NCBI GenBank assembly: GCA_047967505.1
Contig: CM106540.1
Reading direction: 5' to 3' (one strand)
Origin: Dipteris shenzhenensis
Taxonomy: Eukaryota > Polypodiophyta > Polypodiopsida > Gleicheniales
DNA: 64,000 nucleotides
Under the pieces are notes generated by a model, which was not told where the DNA came from, did no database searches, and saw nothing but the letters and a program-made list of their open reading frames with translations. Shown here one piece after another: positions 1-12,697 of the stretch. A program made the position numbers and the translations under genes. Every line of letters starts with the position of its first letter. Position 1 is the stretch's first letter.

Positions 1-362
1 AGGTTGTCGATGGATAAGGCTAAGCCGATGAAGGTAAGCCATCATTGTAGTAGATGCAACCGGGAGCCGATGCAGAGGAGGCATTGAGGCTACATAGCTT
101 GGAGAAGAGACTATGGACACCACTGCAGAGGCATCTTTGTCGCAAATCTTTGTCGCAATGCAGGAGCTGTCTTTCTTGTGGATAGATATGGCTATTAGCA
201 GAGGTGACTTCCAAGCCCGTTAGCTATTCAAAATCAACAACCTTTGTAGATTGACCTTTGCAAATGGCCTCTCATAGTAGATATTTTTACTATGTCAATA
301 TATGTATATTTTCTTACATATTTATAATTTTTCTTTTCTATAATTCATTTATCTATTTCCTT

Positions 363-397
363 GTGTGTGTGCGTGCGTGTGTGTGTGTGTGTGTGTT
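363..397. repeat. (GT)n microsatellite
   Basis: An almost pure GT run with two GC interruptions lies in AT-rich sequence. No gene is attached to it. Bases 1-362 hold nothing that I can assign. Confidence 0.9.
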
Positions 398-540
398 ACC
401 AAAAAGCAAACGACAAAAAGCGAGCGAGCCAAAAACAACAAGCGATAAAAGATAATAAAGGATTTATGTCAACAATGGTTTAAAGAGAGAGGAAGCAACT
501 CTAGACTAAATACTCACCCAATTTTACTAGAGTAGGAATC

Positions 541-568
541 TCTCTCTCTCTCTCTCTCTCTCTCTCCC
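541..568. repeat. (TC)n microsatellite
   Basis: Fourteen consecutive TC dinucleotides run into a short C-rich stretch. No gene is attached. Confidence 0.9.
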
Positions 569-3240
569 CTCTTTGCATTGCTCTCATACAAAATGTGGAA
601 TTAATAAGTAGGGCATTTAGTGGAGACTAATGTAACTTATAATTGTTGTTGCAGCTCGCCAAAAAGAGATGGGAATAGAGTTCGGTCTCTAGGATGGGAC
701 GTGATTTTATGTCCTAACAAAGAAGTAGTTGGATTTGCAATCAAGTGCATAGCAACTTTGATTGATTGAGATGAAAATTTGGATTTGCCATCCTTGCAAT
801 TCTTTAAGGTAGTCATTAGGATCTTGGAGATTGCCTTTGGGAAAGAGATAGTACACCCCCGTTCAATTGCTCTAACGTTGCTTGAACATGCCAAAACTTC
901 ATGGTTCCTCTCGTATCAAGAAAGTACTACGTTGTCTATCTCAACACGTCTTGAACATCAATTGGCAAGCTCAAAACCTTGACTCCACCATCTCAGCATT
1001 CGAGTATTTTTATAAAATATATGATCTCTTCCATGACGTCTCCAAGAATTTTGCTTGCAAATTGCCTCTAAGAATGCCTAGCACCTTTTTAATCATGCTT
1101 TCACTAATGTTAATCTTCTGACTTTGATAGACAATGTATCCATCCTTCACGTTCACTTCATCTATCAGCTTGGTGAAGTTAGAGAGAGAATCCAAATCGG
1201 GCTTTCTATGACTGTGTGAGGAACTCTCGTATGTCACAATTTCAAGATTAGGGGAGGAATTATTGTGTGAAGAGCTCGTGCATGTAACAATTTCAAGACT
1301 AGGGGAGGAAAGATTGTGTCAGATGCTCTCAAACTGTTTAGAGATGGAGGAGCAAGATGACACATTTCGAGGGGATCCATTGGGAGAGGAGATAGAAGTT
1401 CCAGGAAAAGTGCAACAAAGAAAGGTCGAGAGGTAACGGTGAACGGAGTTTTAAATGGCAAAGGAGTGAAGGAGTCTTAAGTAGAGTGAAGGTCACCATG
1501 TTGGTTTGGCTCATGCGATGGTGGTTGTTTGAGGTGCCTAAACCATGTCTTTTTCCACCAAATTAAGTAGAGTGTAGTTAATTAGCAGCCACCACGGCAG
1601 GACGGGTGGCAATTGAATAATTGGCAGTGGTCTATCAACAATCGGCAATACTAAACTGTACGAATATCCTCTTTTGCAACTTTTTCTCAATGAGGCTCAT
1701 AACCACTTAGCAATGGTGGTTGAGTGGTTATCCCCATTGGATGTAATCTTTTGGGCTTTAAGGCTCTCAGCAATTGCTGAGTATTTATAAATGTAATCTC
1801 TGATGTCAATTTTTATTCCTTCAGACTCTCAGCAATTGTTACTGAGTTATTAGTTTTTAAAAAGACCTAGAATTTCTTTGGCTTGGGTCATGGGAAGGGG
1901 GAGCATGATGGGCCTAATATAGTTGTGAAGAGGGCCTTAACACATGAGCAACTAAAGGTGGATGGGGAAAAATTACAATGTGCTACCCATGTGGGAGTAC
2001 CTAAAGTCCATGTTACCTCATGGAGGTAATAAAATCCATCCATTAGAAGATAGACATACCAACATGATATTTTGGGAGGTGACCCCAAGGGACATTGATA
2101 TGCCAAAAACATGGGGCTACCAAAGCCTATTGGTCACTACATTGCATTTGTGGATTTGAAATACATGATGCTACTCAATTGAGAACACAAAAATTGTCAT
2201 GTTACTAATTTGCATGTATGATAGAAATGGAGAAATTGTTGCAACAATGAATCTCATTATAGAAAGAGAACATATATCAAGCTTTGATATTTTGAGTCTA
2301 TGGCCAATGATGAGAATGTCTCTTTGGAGCCATTCTACGAAGTTCTTCTCGATGCTTTAAGAGTGCTCTAAGTGATGCCCTTAGTATAGATGATAATTTT
2401 ATTGTGAATGAAGAACAAGGAAATGTGCACATCTAAAGGAAAAACTCACCGGTGTCCATAGGGGTGGTTGGAGAAATGTATACAAGGTAGGGTTACAAGT
2501 GTGTGTGAGTGTGTCTTAGTCATGTGAATTGATCATAGTCAAGGGAATTATGCAATTAATTATTTCCTGAGAGAATTTCATCTTCAATCTTTGTTATACC
2601 AATGTCTACTAACTAGCATGTTATAATCATGATGTATGATATACCCCCCCCCCACCGGTCCCCCAATGCAAAATTTTTTCCATGATATTAAGATAATAGA
2701 GATTAAGAACATGGACAAAGAAATCCTTTAAAAAATTCACTTGCACAAAGAAATTATCTTGAACTTTTTAATTAAGAGAAAATGCCTTTTAAAATTTGCA
2801 AACCTATTAAAGGATAGTTTGATGTTGCCAAGCGTTAATGAATTAGTAGTAATAGGATAAATTGGATTCTCTATGTAGATGCATCTATAACACATGGCTG
2901 CACAAAGATGGAATTTTTATGGGCTTGTCCATATGCCATATAAACAATTGGGAATTTAAGCATGAAAAGCTAAGTTTGCTGTGCATATCTCATATAATAT
3001 GTTATTATTTTATGAGTTTATGCTTTGTATAAGATGATATTTCTTGGAGTCATTTAACTCCATGGGTTATTTTTTGTATACACATGGTATTTCTTGAAAT
3101 ATAATTTGTCCATCTAGCACCTAGCATATATCCTCCTTTATATTAAATTTTGTTTTACTTACTCACCCACACAACTTGTTGGAATTTTACACATCCACAT
3201 TTTGAGAGAGTAGGCTCCCCAAGATAGGGAAAGCATACCT
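569..3240. other. Intergenic, no supported gene
   Basis: Only short reading frames without recognisable motifs are present. Visible structure is limited to a C9 run near 2645 and short inverted pieces around CAGCAATTGCTGAG at about 1768-1850. I see no LTR ends, primer site or splice-bounded coding stretch. Confidence 0.5.
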
Positions 3241-3267
3241 CTGTTGAGAGAGCAAACCTTGGATTTT

Positions 3268-3405
3268 GTACATGTGCCGCCCCTTAATGGGATAGATAAG
3301 GAAGAGAAGAGAGGGGTATATATTTTCTTAGCAAACTTTCACCATTATACATGTGTCTACCCTTTATGGGATACACAAGGAAGAGAAGAGAGGGGTACAC
3401 ATTTG
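3268..3405. repeat. Imperfect tandem duplication, period about 75 bp
   Basis: Two copies share TACATGTG, then ATGGGATA, then AGGAAGAGAAGAGAGGGGTA in the same order. The first copy starts near 3268 and the second near 3343. Both are diverged, so the duplication is old. Confidence 0.6.
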
Positions 3406-3479
3406 AGGGGCCCGTATAGATTTTATAGGCTTCCATGGACCTTCCTCCAAGATTTGACTAGGATAAGATGAGGTGAGCC

Positions 3480-5100
3480 TTTAAATTAGCCGATGTTTCT
3501 TTGTTAATAAGAAATGGAGAATTTTAATATTTTTTAATGCTGTGATTCATGATTTTAAAAATTTGGCTCGTGTCTCGTATCTCCCCCTTGTCATCTTCCC
3601 TTTCTTTTTCCTTCTTTTCTTTATCATGTGTGTGTTTCTTTGTCAATTGATATAAGATTTTTTATATTTTTTAATCGTATAGTTTAGGCTAGGACTCTGC
3701 CTCTAGCCTTTCTCTGAATCTCTACCTTTTCCTCTTCCTTTTTCTATCCACACCCCTTTCTTGCCTTTTCTCCCTTTTATACCCTTCTCTTTTTTTTCTC
3801 ACTTTGTGGAAGACCACCCTCCTCTGAACATGAATTTTGCCTCGTCTCCAACACTTACTTGCCCTCCCATCCTTCCTCTAACATATTTGCCATCCCCTAC
3901 ACCCCTCATTGCTCTGCCTCCCATCCTTCATTATACTATTATAATTTAGACTTCTCCCCCGCCTACCCAACTTGAAAGCATAGATAGCACTCAAGAGATT
4001 GTTCAAGCTCATCCCAACTTGGTATCCCCTTTTACGGCCCATGGGGCTGCTGCAAGAGCAATGACATCTAACATTTGGAATTATTTGGCGAGCACCCTCT
4101 TCTTTTGCACCTCCTAGCACCATCAAAGGATTATTCCAACTTCTTATGCAACCACCTATAAGAATGCCATTTGAGATCAATCTCTACAAGATGTTCTTCC
4201 TATTGCTAGCCATTGTTGCTTCACTTTTCTCTACCATCTTTGCTATGATCATAGATTGGATGCACCCAACCTACGTGATGTGGAATTGTATTCATTGCAT
4301 GCTCATGAAATCTCTGTTCATGGTTGTGATTGGTGAAGCACTTGCTCTCATCGTCCAACTTGTTAGTGTACTTATCATGGGAAGGTCTTGGATAGACCTC
4401 ATACTGGCCTTGTGCAGTTTTTGCATGTGTCTATGCCCCTTGGTGCACATCGCATGCCACTTAATACTACCAATTGATGATATATTCATGCCACCATACT
4501 AGCAAAGAGTTATTTGTAGTGCGTATGTCCAATGCAGGATTGTGGCCCTAGAGATACAGAATCATGTATAGATTTCTCCACTGTTTATGCATCTTTGTTA
4601 TTTGCCACATGACATGGAGTATGTTTTGGCCTGACTGTGTTGGGGTAGGTCTTAGTAGAGGAATTAATTCTTTCTTTTTGGACTTCCCATGGGGTTGGAC
4701 TAATTGTTTGTGTATGGGTTTTCCATCTCCTATAGGGATTGTGCCAAATTTTAATAAACCTTAAAAGATGGTCATGATAGATTTGATGATGTATTTTGAA
4801 AATTAAGATGTTGGTAGGAGTGTGAATTAATTGCTAATTAGCCACATTGGCTTTGTAGATTGATTTATTGTTGTTGGGTTCTGGATTTGGTTGTTGTTGG
4901 TTTCACTTGTCTATGATGTCTCTTTCATCATCTTCTTGAGCCGCTTGTTTATGCTACTTCTCATCATTTCTGAGCCTTAGAGCCCAAAAGATTAGTTTTT
5001 CCAAGTGATGTGTTAGGTGCAATGAAACATATTTTGCTTTCGGTATTTGATGAGTCTAGAACTCATATATTCTAGCTTTGGATTGCATATGTGAGCAAAG
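3480..5100. other. Intergenic, no supported gene
   Basis: A pyrimidine-rich stretch lies near 3590-3960. A hydrophobic 118-codon frame at 4146-4502 overlaps frames on the opposite strand and has no family signature, so I do not call it a gene. Confidence 0.4.
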
Positions 5101-5123
5101 TAGTACTTCAATTTTACAAGGAA

Positions 5124-5126
<3 letters not shown>

Positions 5127-5195
<69 letters not shown>

Positions 5196-5262
5196 AGACT
5201 TTGCTGGATTATGGTTTGAGAGAGAGAGAGAGAACAGACTTTGCTGGATTATGGTTTGGTTT
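5127..5262. repeat. (GA)n microsatellite plus duplicated 28-bp flank
   Basis: A GA run of about 66 bp is followed by a unit beginning AGAACAGACTTTGCTGGATT. That unit is repeated once after a second, shorter GA run. This looks like slippage that copied part of the flank. Confidence 0.85.
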
Positions 5263-6371
5263 AGGCATCATATTGCAGTCTTAGAATAAAGCACTGTGAT
5301 ATGAAATCTAAATCTATGAATTCGATTAAGCTGTGAGACTTTGTGTATGTGTGCTTATGTGGTAGAGGGAAAGAGAAAGAGACTTTAGTCAAAAAAATCA
5401 AAAGAAAGAAGGAAAGAGTTAGAGAAACAAAGAGAAAGTGCAATAGAGAGAGACAAAGGTAGAGAACAAGGTGTGTCTCTACTTGAAGAACTAGAGTATG
5501 CAGAGGAGAGTCATGTAGTGGAGGGGATTTATTGAAGGGTTGGAGTATGTAGAGGTGAGTTGTGCAATGGAGAGGATTGAATTCAGCTTATTCTAGAAAT
5601 TAAATCTTAGTTTTTAATAAAAAATAACTAGTCTTGCTACTTATAAGCACCTCACTTTAGGTAAATTTTATATTCACTTTCACTTTTACCCCTCCTGTAG
5701 CAACAACTATCCTTACTTGCCTTATCTCTACCACAACTACCCCCTAGCTTTGAGTGACCGAATCTAACCAATCTTATGCAAGTCAATAAAATTAAATAAC
5801 ATCTTAAGGTCATTCCTTCCTATTGATCATCCCTCCCGCCAATTTTTCAATAGGCTTGTGACTCGACAGTTCATCCCAAAAGCCAAACTCCCTTCTATTG
5901 TTGGTCCCTATCGATGTATTGTACTCTATGGATCCTAGCCAAAACTTTAAAAGGTTTACTGGTAGGGTGCTACAAAATGTCCCTCAATCTCCCAAGGTAG
6001 AGCTTGTACCCTTGGATGATGCCTTCATTGTCGCTCTTTGGTTGATAGTGAGAGATGCATCCCTTAGAGTGTAGTCATAATATACTCACAATTTGAGGAG
6101 AATGATGATGAGGAGCCTAAGGAAGAATCTTCTTCTATAGCTGCTTCACCTACTAGCATCAGCTAGACATTGAGTCAAAAATTTTAGGGAACCCTAAACA
6201 TACTTGTGCATGCTATCAAACTAGAAAATTCCTATAACGGCCAATGTTTCTTAGAACTGCAGCATGCCTTGTTAAACTTAAGTTGCATAAGAACATCACC
6301 CTTCATTAGAGTGTTGTTTAGTCCTAATCACATATGCATGACTTTTTGTAAATTTTCTCCAAAAGAGAGGT
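5263..6371. other. Intergenic, no supported gene
   Basis: AT-rich sequence with several purine-rich patches. No motif-bearing frame, LTR end or RNA gene was recognised. Confidence 0.4.
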
Positions 6372-6950
6372 GAATTGTGGTAATAGGCATAGAAGATGTG
6401 AATTGTGGTAATAAGCATGTAGTAAATAATGGTTCTGAAGAACATGTGAATTGTGCTAATAGGCATAGAAGATGTGAATTGTGGTAATAGGCATGTAGTA
6501 ATTGATGGTTCTGAACAACTTCTCAATTCCTTGACACCCTTATGTGTGTCAAGATGAGCACTTGCTAGCTTGATACACACCCGTACGTGTTTCAAGATGA
6601 GCACTTGCTAGCATGTACATGTGCTTGATATAGACCCTTATGTGTCTCAAGACGATGCATCAGTCACAAGCACATAGGATACATAGGCTTGATTCATCTC
6701 TTTTGAAGAGATTACTCACTCCTTGCAAATGCATAAGATGTTGGCAAAGTTTTTTGATCGCTCAATTTGGATCTCCCAAGGCCACTGAGTGAACATGAAA
6801 GAAAACTGACAATGCAAGTGAGGGCCTTAATCCACACACATACCAACAAACTGAGATCTGACACTCAAGATCGATCTCTGAAGGCCACTGAGTGAATGTG
6901 AAAGAAAGCGACCAACATAGATGAGGGCCACACACATACCAACAGAGCAA
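6372..6950. repeat. Cluster of three local tandem duplications
   Basis: GAATTGTGGTAATA-type units start near 6372, 6400, 6448 and 6476, which is a 76-bp period made of 28- and 48-bp steps. A second duplication at about 6536-6660 repeats TCAAGATGAGCACTTGCTAG. A third, at about 6770-6847 and 6868-6950, repeats AAGGCCACTGAGTGAA and CACACACATACCAACA. The three unit types differ, so this is a local hot spot rather than one satellite. Confidence 0.75.
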
Positions 6951-7400
6951 GCCTTAACACTCTTCAATGGAGGCTTACCATAGAGAATACTAGGCCTTAT
7001 CATACTTTGATAATTCAAAAACTTGTAATCCTCTTAGAATGATTACCCTCAAAGAATTTGATGACAATGGAGGTTTTGGGCTATTTGAACACCATTTCTT
7101 TATGTTTTCTAGGACATGCCATGTGTCTATTTTAACGTCTTGACTATATTTATGCTCATACTCTACGTCAAAACATTCTACTTGCATCTTAATGAAAAAA
7201 TTCATCAAATAATATTGACAAACTTACACATTATGGGATAGAAATAACTATAGCTCATATAAAAGTGAAAAAAAAACAACATATATAATTTTTAACATAT
7301 GTAGACCACCATCAAAAAACTATAAGATGTTCATTTTTGGAAGTTTTTTTTGTGTAAATATTTCGAAAAAATATAATATTATATTGGTAGGTGACCACAA

Positions 7401-7655
7401 TTGTCACCCCTAGAACAAATAATTTCGATTTTGAAGCTACAATTCAAGGAGACTACAATGAGATACGAAAGCAATTAAATCATGTTTGGAACAACATACC
7501 AATCAAAAATAACAAAGCTAGACCTTGTCACCCCTAGAACAAATCATAAATAATTTCAATTGCAAGCTATAATTTAAGGAGACAACAATGAGATAAGGGG
7601 CACAATTAGATCATGTTTGGATCAACATACCAATCGAAAACAACAAAGCTAGACC
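7401..7655. repeat. Tandem duplication of a 124-131 bp unit
   Basis: Unit one starts at 7401 and unit two at 7525, both with TTGTCACCCCTAGAACAAAT. Both continue to CAACAAAGCTAGACC with small indels and substitutions. No coding potential is visible. Confidence 0.85.
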
Positions 7656-9200
7656 TACTTACGCACACTAGACAAAACATTCCATAACTTACATATACGC
7701 ATGCAACATTTATTTATCAACACTAGAAAAATAAACTACTTCACATATTCACCAAAAATCCAAAATTGCAAAGAGCAATGCCATAGTGGTTTTGCCACCT
7801 TATTATATAGCAAGCAACATGGCCCTCCTTAGTAAAGGCTTGCATAGACATATTTAACTATGCACAACTCACCGGTAGGGGATTCCAATTAGGCAAACTT
7901 AGCCCTCATTAGTTACAATTAGGCATTTATCCATCAAAAAGGTGGTGCTCTGTCGAAGTTAAGTGACGGCTGTCATAATATTGTTGGAGTACCAAACCAA
8001 TCCAAAACGTGCATTCTCAAGAGTGAATTCTCTATCCCTTTGATAATTGAAATTTTAACTCTACATTGTGGGCATCTAAGTTAATTTACGGAGGTAGATG
8101 AAGCACATGTACAAAATATCCGTCAAACTTCATCCCAAAAAGCTAAACTAACTCATTTACTTACTTCATTCTTTTAATTACTTTGCAATCCCACGAAGCA
8201 TTTTGGTAACCATTTTACTAGCCACTTATGTCTCTTATTTACTTTGCAATCCCTACTCACCATGTTGGTAATTATGCTTCTGCTCATTATAAAAAGTTGC
8301 ACCACATTTCTTTTCATATCTTCATCTTTTAGAGTGTTCGAATTGTACTTTGTGGAGGCGCAATCTTCCGTATGGCAGCGTGACAACCCTGCTATTGGAT
8401 TACTTTCAAAGCCAAGCCTAGTAGGCGCAATCTTCCATACGGCGGCCATCTCCTACGTAAAGCAACCAGCCGTGCAACGAGTTCATGCACTGTGACGAAT
8501 CCCGCACCGCCAGGCCTCTCCAAGCGACGATTTCGTTGCCAGTCTACCAGCCCTACGCAATGCTTGCAAGCTAGCCAGGATCTCTGATGATTGACCGCTT
8601 TGGAGCTTTGAATAGCAACGTCAGTGTAGGACACTTGCGTCGACAAGTGTCGAGGTCCAAGGAGCTGCAATCGACGATTGCATGCAGCATGAATATAGTG
8701 CCAATTCAAAGCCGGACAAACAAGTCAGCAATAATGATTCATTAGCGCATGTTTGACACTTTGTTCGTTGACGCTTTTCTTACGTTGATGATTCGCTAGC
8801 CCCTTTTGTCCGTTGACAGCTCATGACCCCTTCTATTCGTTCACCCCTTTTCTCATGTGCATTGTTCGTTGGCCCCCTTTCTACGTGTACAATACTTTTG
8901 CGTTGGCCCCTCTAGTTCACCTGTGTGAGTGTGTCGTTGTGTTGGCAGGCAGCTAGTGCATGCTACTAATAAACAACAGCTAGCTAGCTCCTCTGAGCAT
9001 TGGAAGCACCTAGCTACTCATTCCTCATTGGTGTAGCTAGCTATTAGCTAGCTGCTCTGAGGACTGAATGTATGCAGCTGAATTCTAAGTTCGAACAGCT
9101 CTAATCATTGCCTTTCACAAGTGAAAGTCTCAAGACTCAGAGGGGACTCTAATAACCTGTAACCAGATGCAAGGACAGTACAACCACCAATTACTTTGAG
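7656..9200. other. Unassigned sequence upstream of hAT remnant
   Basis: The stretch holds a repeated GGCGCAATCTTCC motif (about 8357 and 8424), several CGTTGRC-plus-CCCCTTTT units at 8770-8910, and many CTAGCTAG palindromes at 8970-9060. The last two may belong to the 5' part of the transposon whose coding remnant begins at 9201, but no terminal inverted repeat could be fixed. Confidence 0.35.
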
Positions 9201-10195
9201 ATGGGCCGTGCAAAGGACGTTGTTTGGGAGCAAGTGCACGAGGAGCAACAATATGGTGCTTTGGGTTCCAAACAATGGAAATGTAAGCATTGTGGTAGGT
9301 CTTTTCGTGGTAGTGCACCTCGAGTGAGGGCACATCTTTTTCACATCTTTGGAAAGGGTGTCAATCCGTGTGTAGGAGAAGTTCTAGATTATGTAATTCT
9401 ATTTTTGGGAGGCACACCAGGTGGCCCATCAAAGAGAGCACCAGTTGAGGCCACATCAACAACAGTGGGTCCTATATCTCCTCCCAGGAGTCCCATTGTA
9501 TCTGTCACATGCGGATCTCCTCATTCACTTTCATCACCTGCAGAGGAGGCTTGTTTTTCTTTTGCTAGTGCTTCCACTAGACAGGCACTAGTGCGAGTTG
9601 TGAAGCCTCCAAGGTTTCCAAATTCATCAAGGTGGGCCACGGACTCTACGAGCCAGTTGGGTCACAAATGCTTGCATCTGCTCGTCGGGCAACTCGCAAG
9701 CTCTTTTATGAGTGTGACCTTTCCTTTAACCTTGCTCGTACTCAAGCTTTTCAGGACTTTGTGCAAGAAGTGACCGAGGCTAGCCCTTCATTTAGGGCTT
9801 CATCTTCAAAGGCTTTACACACTCGGGAGAGGTCTTACAAGTTGAGAAGGAGCTACATTCTATTAAGACATCATGGGATAGATACGAGTGCTTCATTTTG
9901 TGTGATGAGTGGTCAGATGCGCCCTCTCATTAACATTCTTATATCATCTTGCGTGGGTACTATGTTTTTGACATCCATAGATGCTTCAAATGAATCTCAT
10001 ATAGGTGAGTGTATTTACAATCACATTAAGAAGGCAGTAAAGCATGTGCGGCCTCTAAATGTAGTACAGGTGGTTACAGATAATGCAAGTAATTGTCAGC
10101 AAATGTGTGCACTACTTAAGAGTGACTATCCGCATATCTTTTGGACTCCTTGTGCAACACACAGTTTGGATCTTCTTATAGCTTCCACAACTTCC
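9201..10195 (+). pseudogene. hAT-family transposase remnant (BED finger + DUF659)
   Basis: The translation from ATG 9201 opens with a BED-type zinc finger: a Trp, then WKCKHCGRSFRG, then a His pair (RVRAHLFHIFGKG), within residues 7-60. The signal then moves to another frame near 9632, where RRATRKLFYECDLSFN resembles the segment before DUF659. It moves again at about 9830-9910 (SWDRYECFILCDEWSDA) and returns for RPLINILISSC and VVQVVTDNASNCQQM, ending with FWTPCATHSLDLL near 10170. DUF659 with BED finger is typical of plant hAT transposases. At least three frameshifts and the missing C-terminal dimerisation domain make it non-functional. The break near 10195 coincides with an oppositely oriented copia fragment. 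Confidence 0.85.
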
Positions 10196-10550
10196 AAGCC
10201 ACTAATTGACTCCAGATCTTCACTTTCCAGATCGAGTAGTTGGTCCCATCCAATTTCCCCGGCCCTTCAAAGTTAGGAATAGTGAATGAGAGAAAACTGA
10301 GGGAGGAGGAAGGGAGAGCATGGGCTGAAGAGACTGTAGCGATCGATGTCTCTGCTGTTATACCACACAGCGAAGTCAACCAAACTCAAATTTCAGTATA
10401 CCAAAACTCTGAACACACTTGACTGAACCTGAGTCACCCTCCTCACAAGGGCACAATCCTCCAATCGTGGAAGTCGATTCCCAAGAGCTTCTGAATCAAG
10501 GTCGTTCTTCAACAAGATCCTTGAGACTCCCACACCTGTGAGCCTCCTAC

Positions 10551-10566
10551 TTGGGCTCTGATACCA
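10551..10566 (-). other. tRNA-Met primer binding site
   Basis: The minus strand reads TGGTATCAGAGCCCAA directly after the LTR end, the usual plant copia primer site. Confidence 0.85.
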
Positions 10567-11167
10567 TGTTAGAAATTACCCAACAGAGGGTACGCACAGT
10601 GAAGACTAATAGTAATGCCCAGGAGCTCACATAGTGTGCTTGTGGGGTGTGGAATCAAAAACTTCTTAAACTTATGTGCATAGATGTGCAAGCCAATAAA
10701 CAAACAATGCTCAGAGACAAATATAGAAGTAACACTATATATTTCCGTCCGTCCACAAAATAGGACAGGATACAATACCAAAAGGTTCTCCTACTAAATG
10801 GCAAGCACTTCTAGATCTCTGAACCCGCATGCTCCACCTGGAGCGTATATAGACTCTCTATCCAGATCCCTTCCGCCTTGCTATTTCACCTCCGGCCAAG
10901 TTACTTTCCAAGCCCCAAAGCGGCGTTGTTCCTGCTGATGTCGCTGCGCCTTGTCCGAGGCTTGCTACAGGTCGAGATCCTACCCGCAACCCTTGCCATC
11001 CAAGTCGCCTATTACGTGACTACATCCCGCCATGAAGGCGCCTTGAGCTACCTCTACCAAGCCCTTCATTGGCACCTAGGTACCATGCTTTTGTGCTTAG
11101 GTTCACCCCCCCCCCCCATGCTCTCCTCATATGGGGGCTTACGGATGGGGAGGTGACCATTCCAACA
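10567..11167 (-). repeat. Copia LTR (601 bp)
   Basis: On the minus strand the repeat begins TGTTGGAAT and ends TTTCTAACA, an imperfect TG...CA terminal inverted repeat. Its 3' end abuts the primer site. It contains an unusual C11 run near 11107. Confidence 0.75.
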
Positions 11168-12697
11168 ACTTGATAGATAATTCATATTCGCATTGATTAT
11201 TTTGTGTGTGAGCACTCATCATATCTTATTTTCTTTTATGTGCACTCAGCACACAAAGTTCCCTATACATCTTGCTGATTAACTTTCTACTTTATTTCAG
11301 ATTTCAGTAGAGTTTGAACTTTAGTTTTGCTTAAAGTTTAAAGTTGATGCCTATGCTCTGACTCTTGAGTTCTGTGATCTAGATTCTAGTCTATAGACTA
11401 GCAGACTATCTACAAGAGTGAAGCTGAGAACTTGATTTCTGTCCAGACTCCATGGTTGTGAAAATTGAAATATGATAAAGTTTAAGGCTTGAGCTTGTAA
11501 ATTGTAATCTGAAATCTAATTTTTTGTGACCTATCTGGTATCTACTCAACTGAAATCTAAAATTTAAAGGCTTAATTGAGCTTTGTAATCTGGAGTCTAT
11601 AATATATTCTAGCATTGGCCATTATAGGCTTTATGTCAAGTCATTTTCTGTGTTTTTAGCTAGTTTTGCACAGTTTTAGCATACTATATGTATGCAGGGC
11701 ATTAAATGTCTATTTTTTAGACCAAAAAATACAATCTGGTTTTTTGAAACTTCACCTATTTTTTGAAACGTTTCATGTTTCAGTGTTCTGAAACGTTTCA
11801 TTGAACTATGGTCACAACAAACCCCAATAAATCCAAGATCATCATTTACATTCCATGAACAACAATGGCAAAAAGAATTAAAGAATGCATTCACAAATTG
11901 ACAGGTGAATGTACAATTATACTCCCTTGAGCACATACTAGTGGTTCCTGTGACTTTGCCGAAATTAATAACCACCTTTGCTCTTATTTTGGGTTCAATG
12001 AAAATAGAATCGCTCAATAAGAAATTCAGATGTGGCAAAAGTGTGAATTCGGGCCCTCCAAAGAGCCAGCACGTCCAATGGCCTAAGACCCTTCAACTGA
12101 AACTGTACCTCTTAGATACTTTGCTCTATTTCACCTCCCATGCATCATTGCAACAACCGCCTTGCACTGTCTGACCCGATTTGCCTTTTTTCAGGACTGT
12201 ATGAAGCTAATTAACAGTCCTGTATGCTTAAGGTTCTGAATAGAAGCCATAACCTTCGGAAAAAGGATATAACTGAGATGGTATCAAGACTCTGGACACT
12301 ACAAATGCCGATTGACTTCTGATCATTGCAGTCACCGCCATAGACTAATATCCCGAGATATTTACCACAGCAGTCTGCCCATTATGTTTGTGTCCTGGCT
12401 AAAATCCCCATCTGCTATCCAGTGACTTGAGCTAGCAGTGATATCATCATCCTAACTGATAAAAAGAGAAATGAGATCTACCCGCTTCTGGGAGCATGTA
12501 GCAGGACGACATCAGGGTGTTGTACCTGATCGTGATTCTTAAGTTGCAAAAAAATTTGCCCATCTGTACATGTGCTCAATGAGGCTTTGATTAGATTTGC
12601 AAAAAATTCACCGGCTCAACCAGTAAGGTTTCTAGAACCACCAATCAGAGATCTGAAGATTCAATTTATGAAGGATCGACTGCTCCACCCTAGAAGA
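11168..12697. other. Unassigned sequence 3' of the glycosyltransferase gene
   Basis: Two perfect GAAACGTTTC palindromes at 11765-11774 and 11790-11799 sit 25 bp apart. A 120-codon minus-strand frame at 11676-12038 has no recognisable motif. The 3' UTR of the minus-strand gene ending at 12698 should lie just left of that position, but no clear polyadenylation signal was fixed. Confidence 0.4.

Larger units (their letters stand above)
10196..11167 (-). mobile_element. Truncated Ty1/copia element: LTR, primer site, start of gag
   Basis: On the minus strand the order is LTR (11167 to 10567), a primer site complementary to initiator tRNA-Met, a leader of about 170 bp, and gag starting at 10379. 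The gag product contains KLDGTNYSIWKVKIWSQL, matching the N-terminal copia gag signature (LDGxNYxxWK). It stops at the junction with hAT sequence near 10195. The rest of the element and a second LTR are absent, so no target duplication can be read. The fragment looks inserted into, or recombined with, the hAT copy. Confidence 0.8.

Noticed and set aside
4146-4502. 118-codon hydrophobic frame that looks like a membrane protein
   Set aside because: Competing frames lie on the other strand, there is no family motif, promoter or splice context, and composition follows the T-rich sequence.
5078-5284. Frame with a long Arg-Glu repeat
   Set aside because: It is the translation of the GA microsatellite.
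6372-6520. CRISPR-like spaced repeats
   Set aside because: Units are diverged tandem duplications in a plant nuclear context, with repeated spacers.
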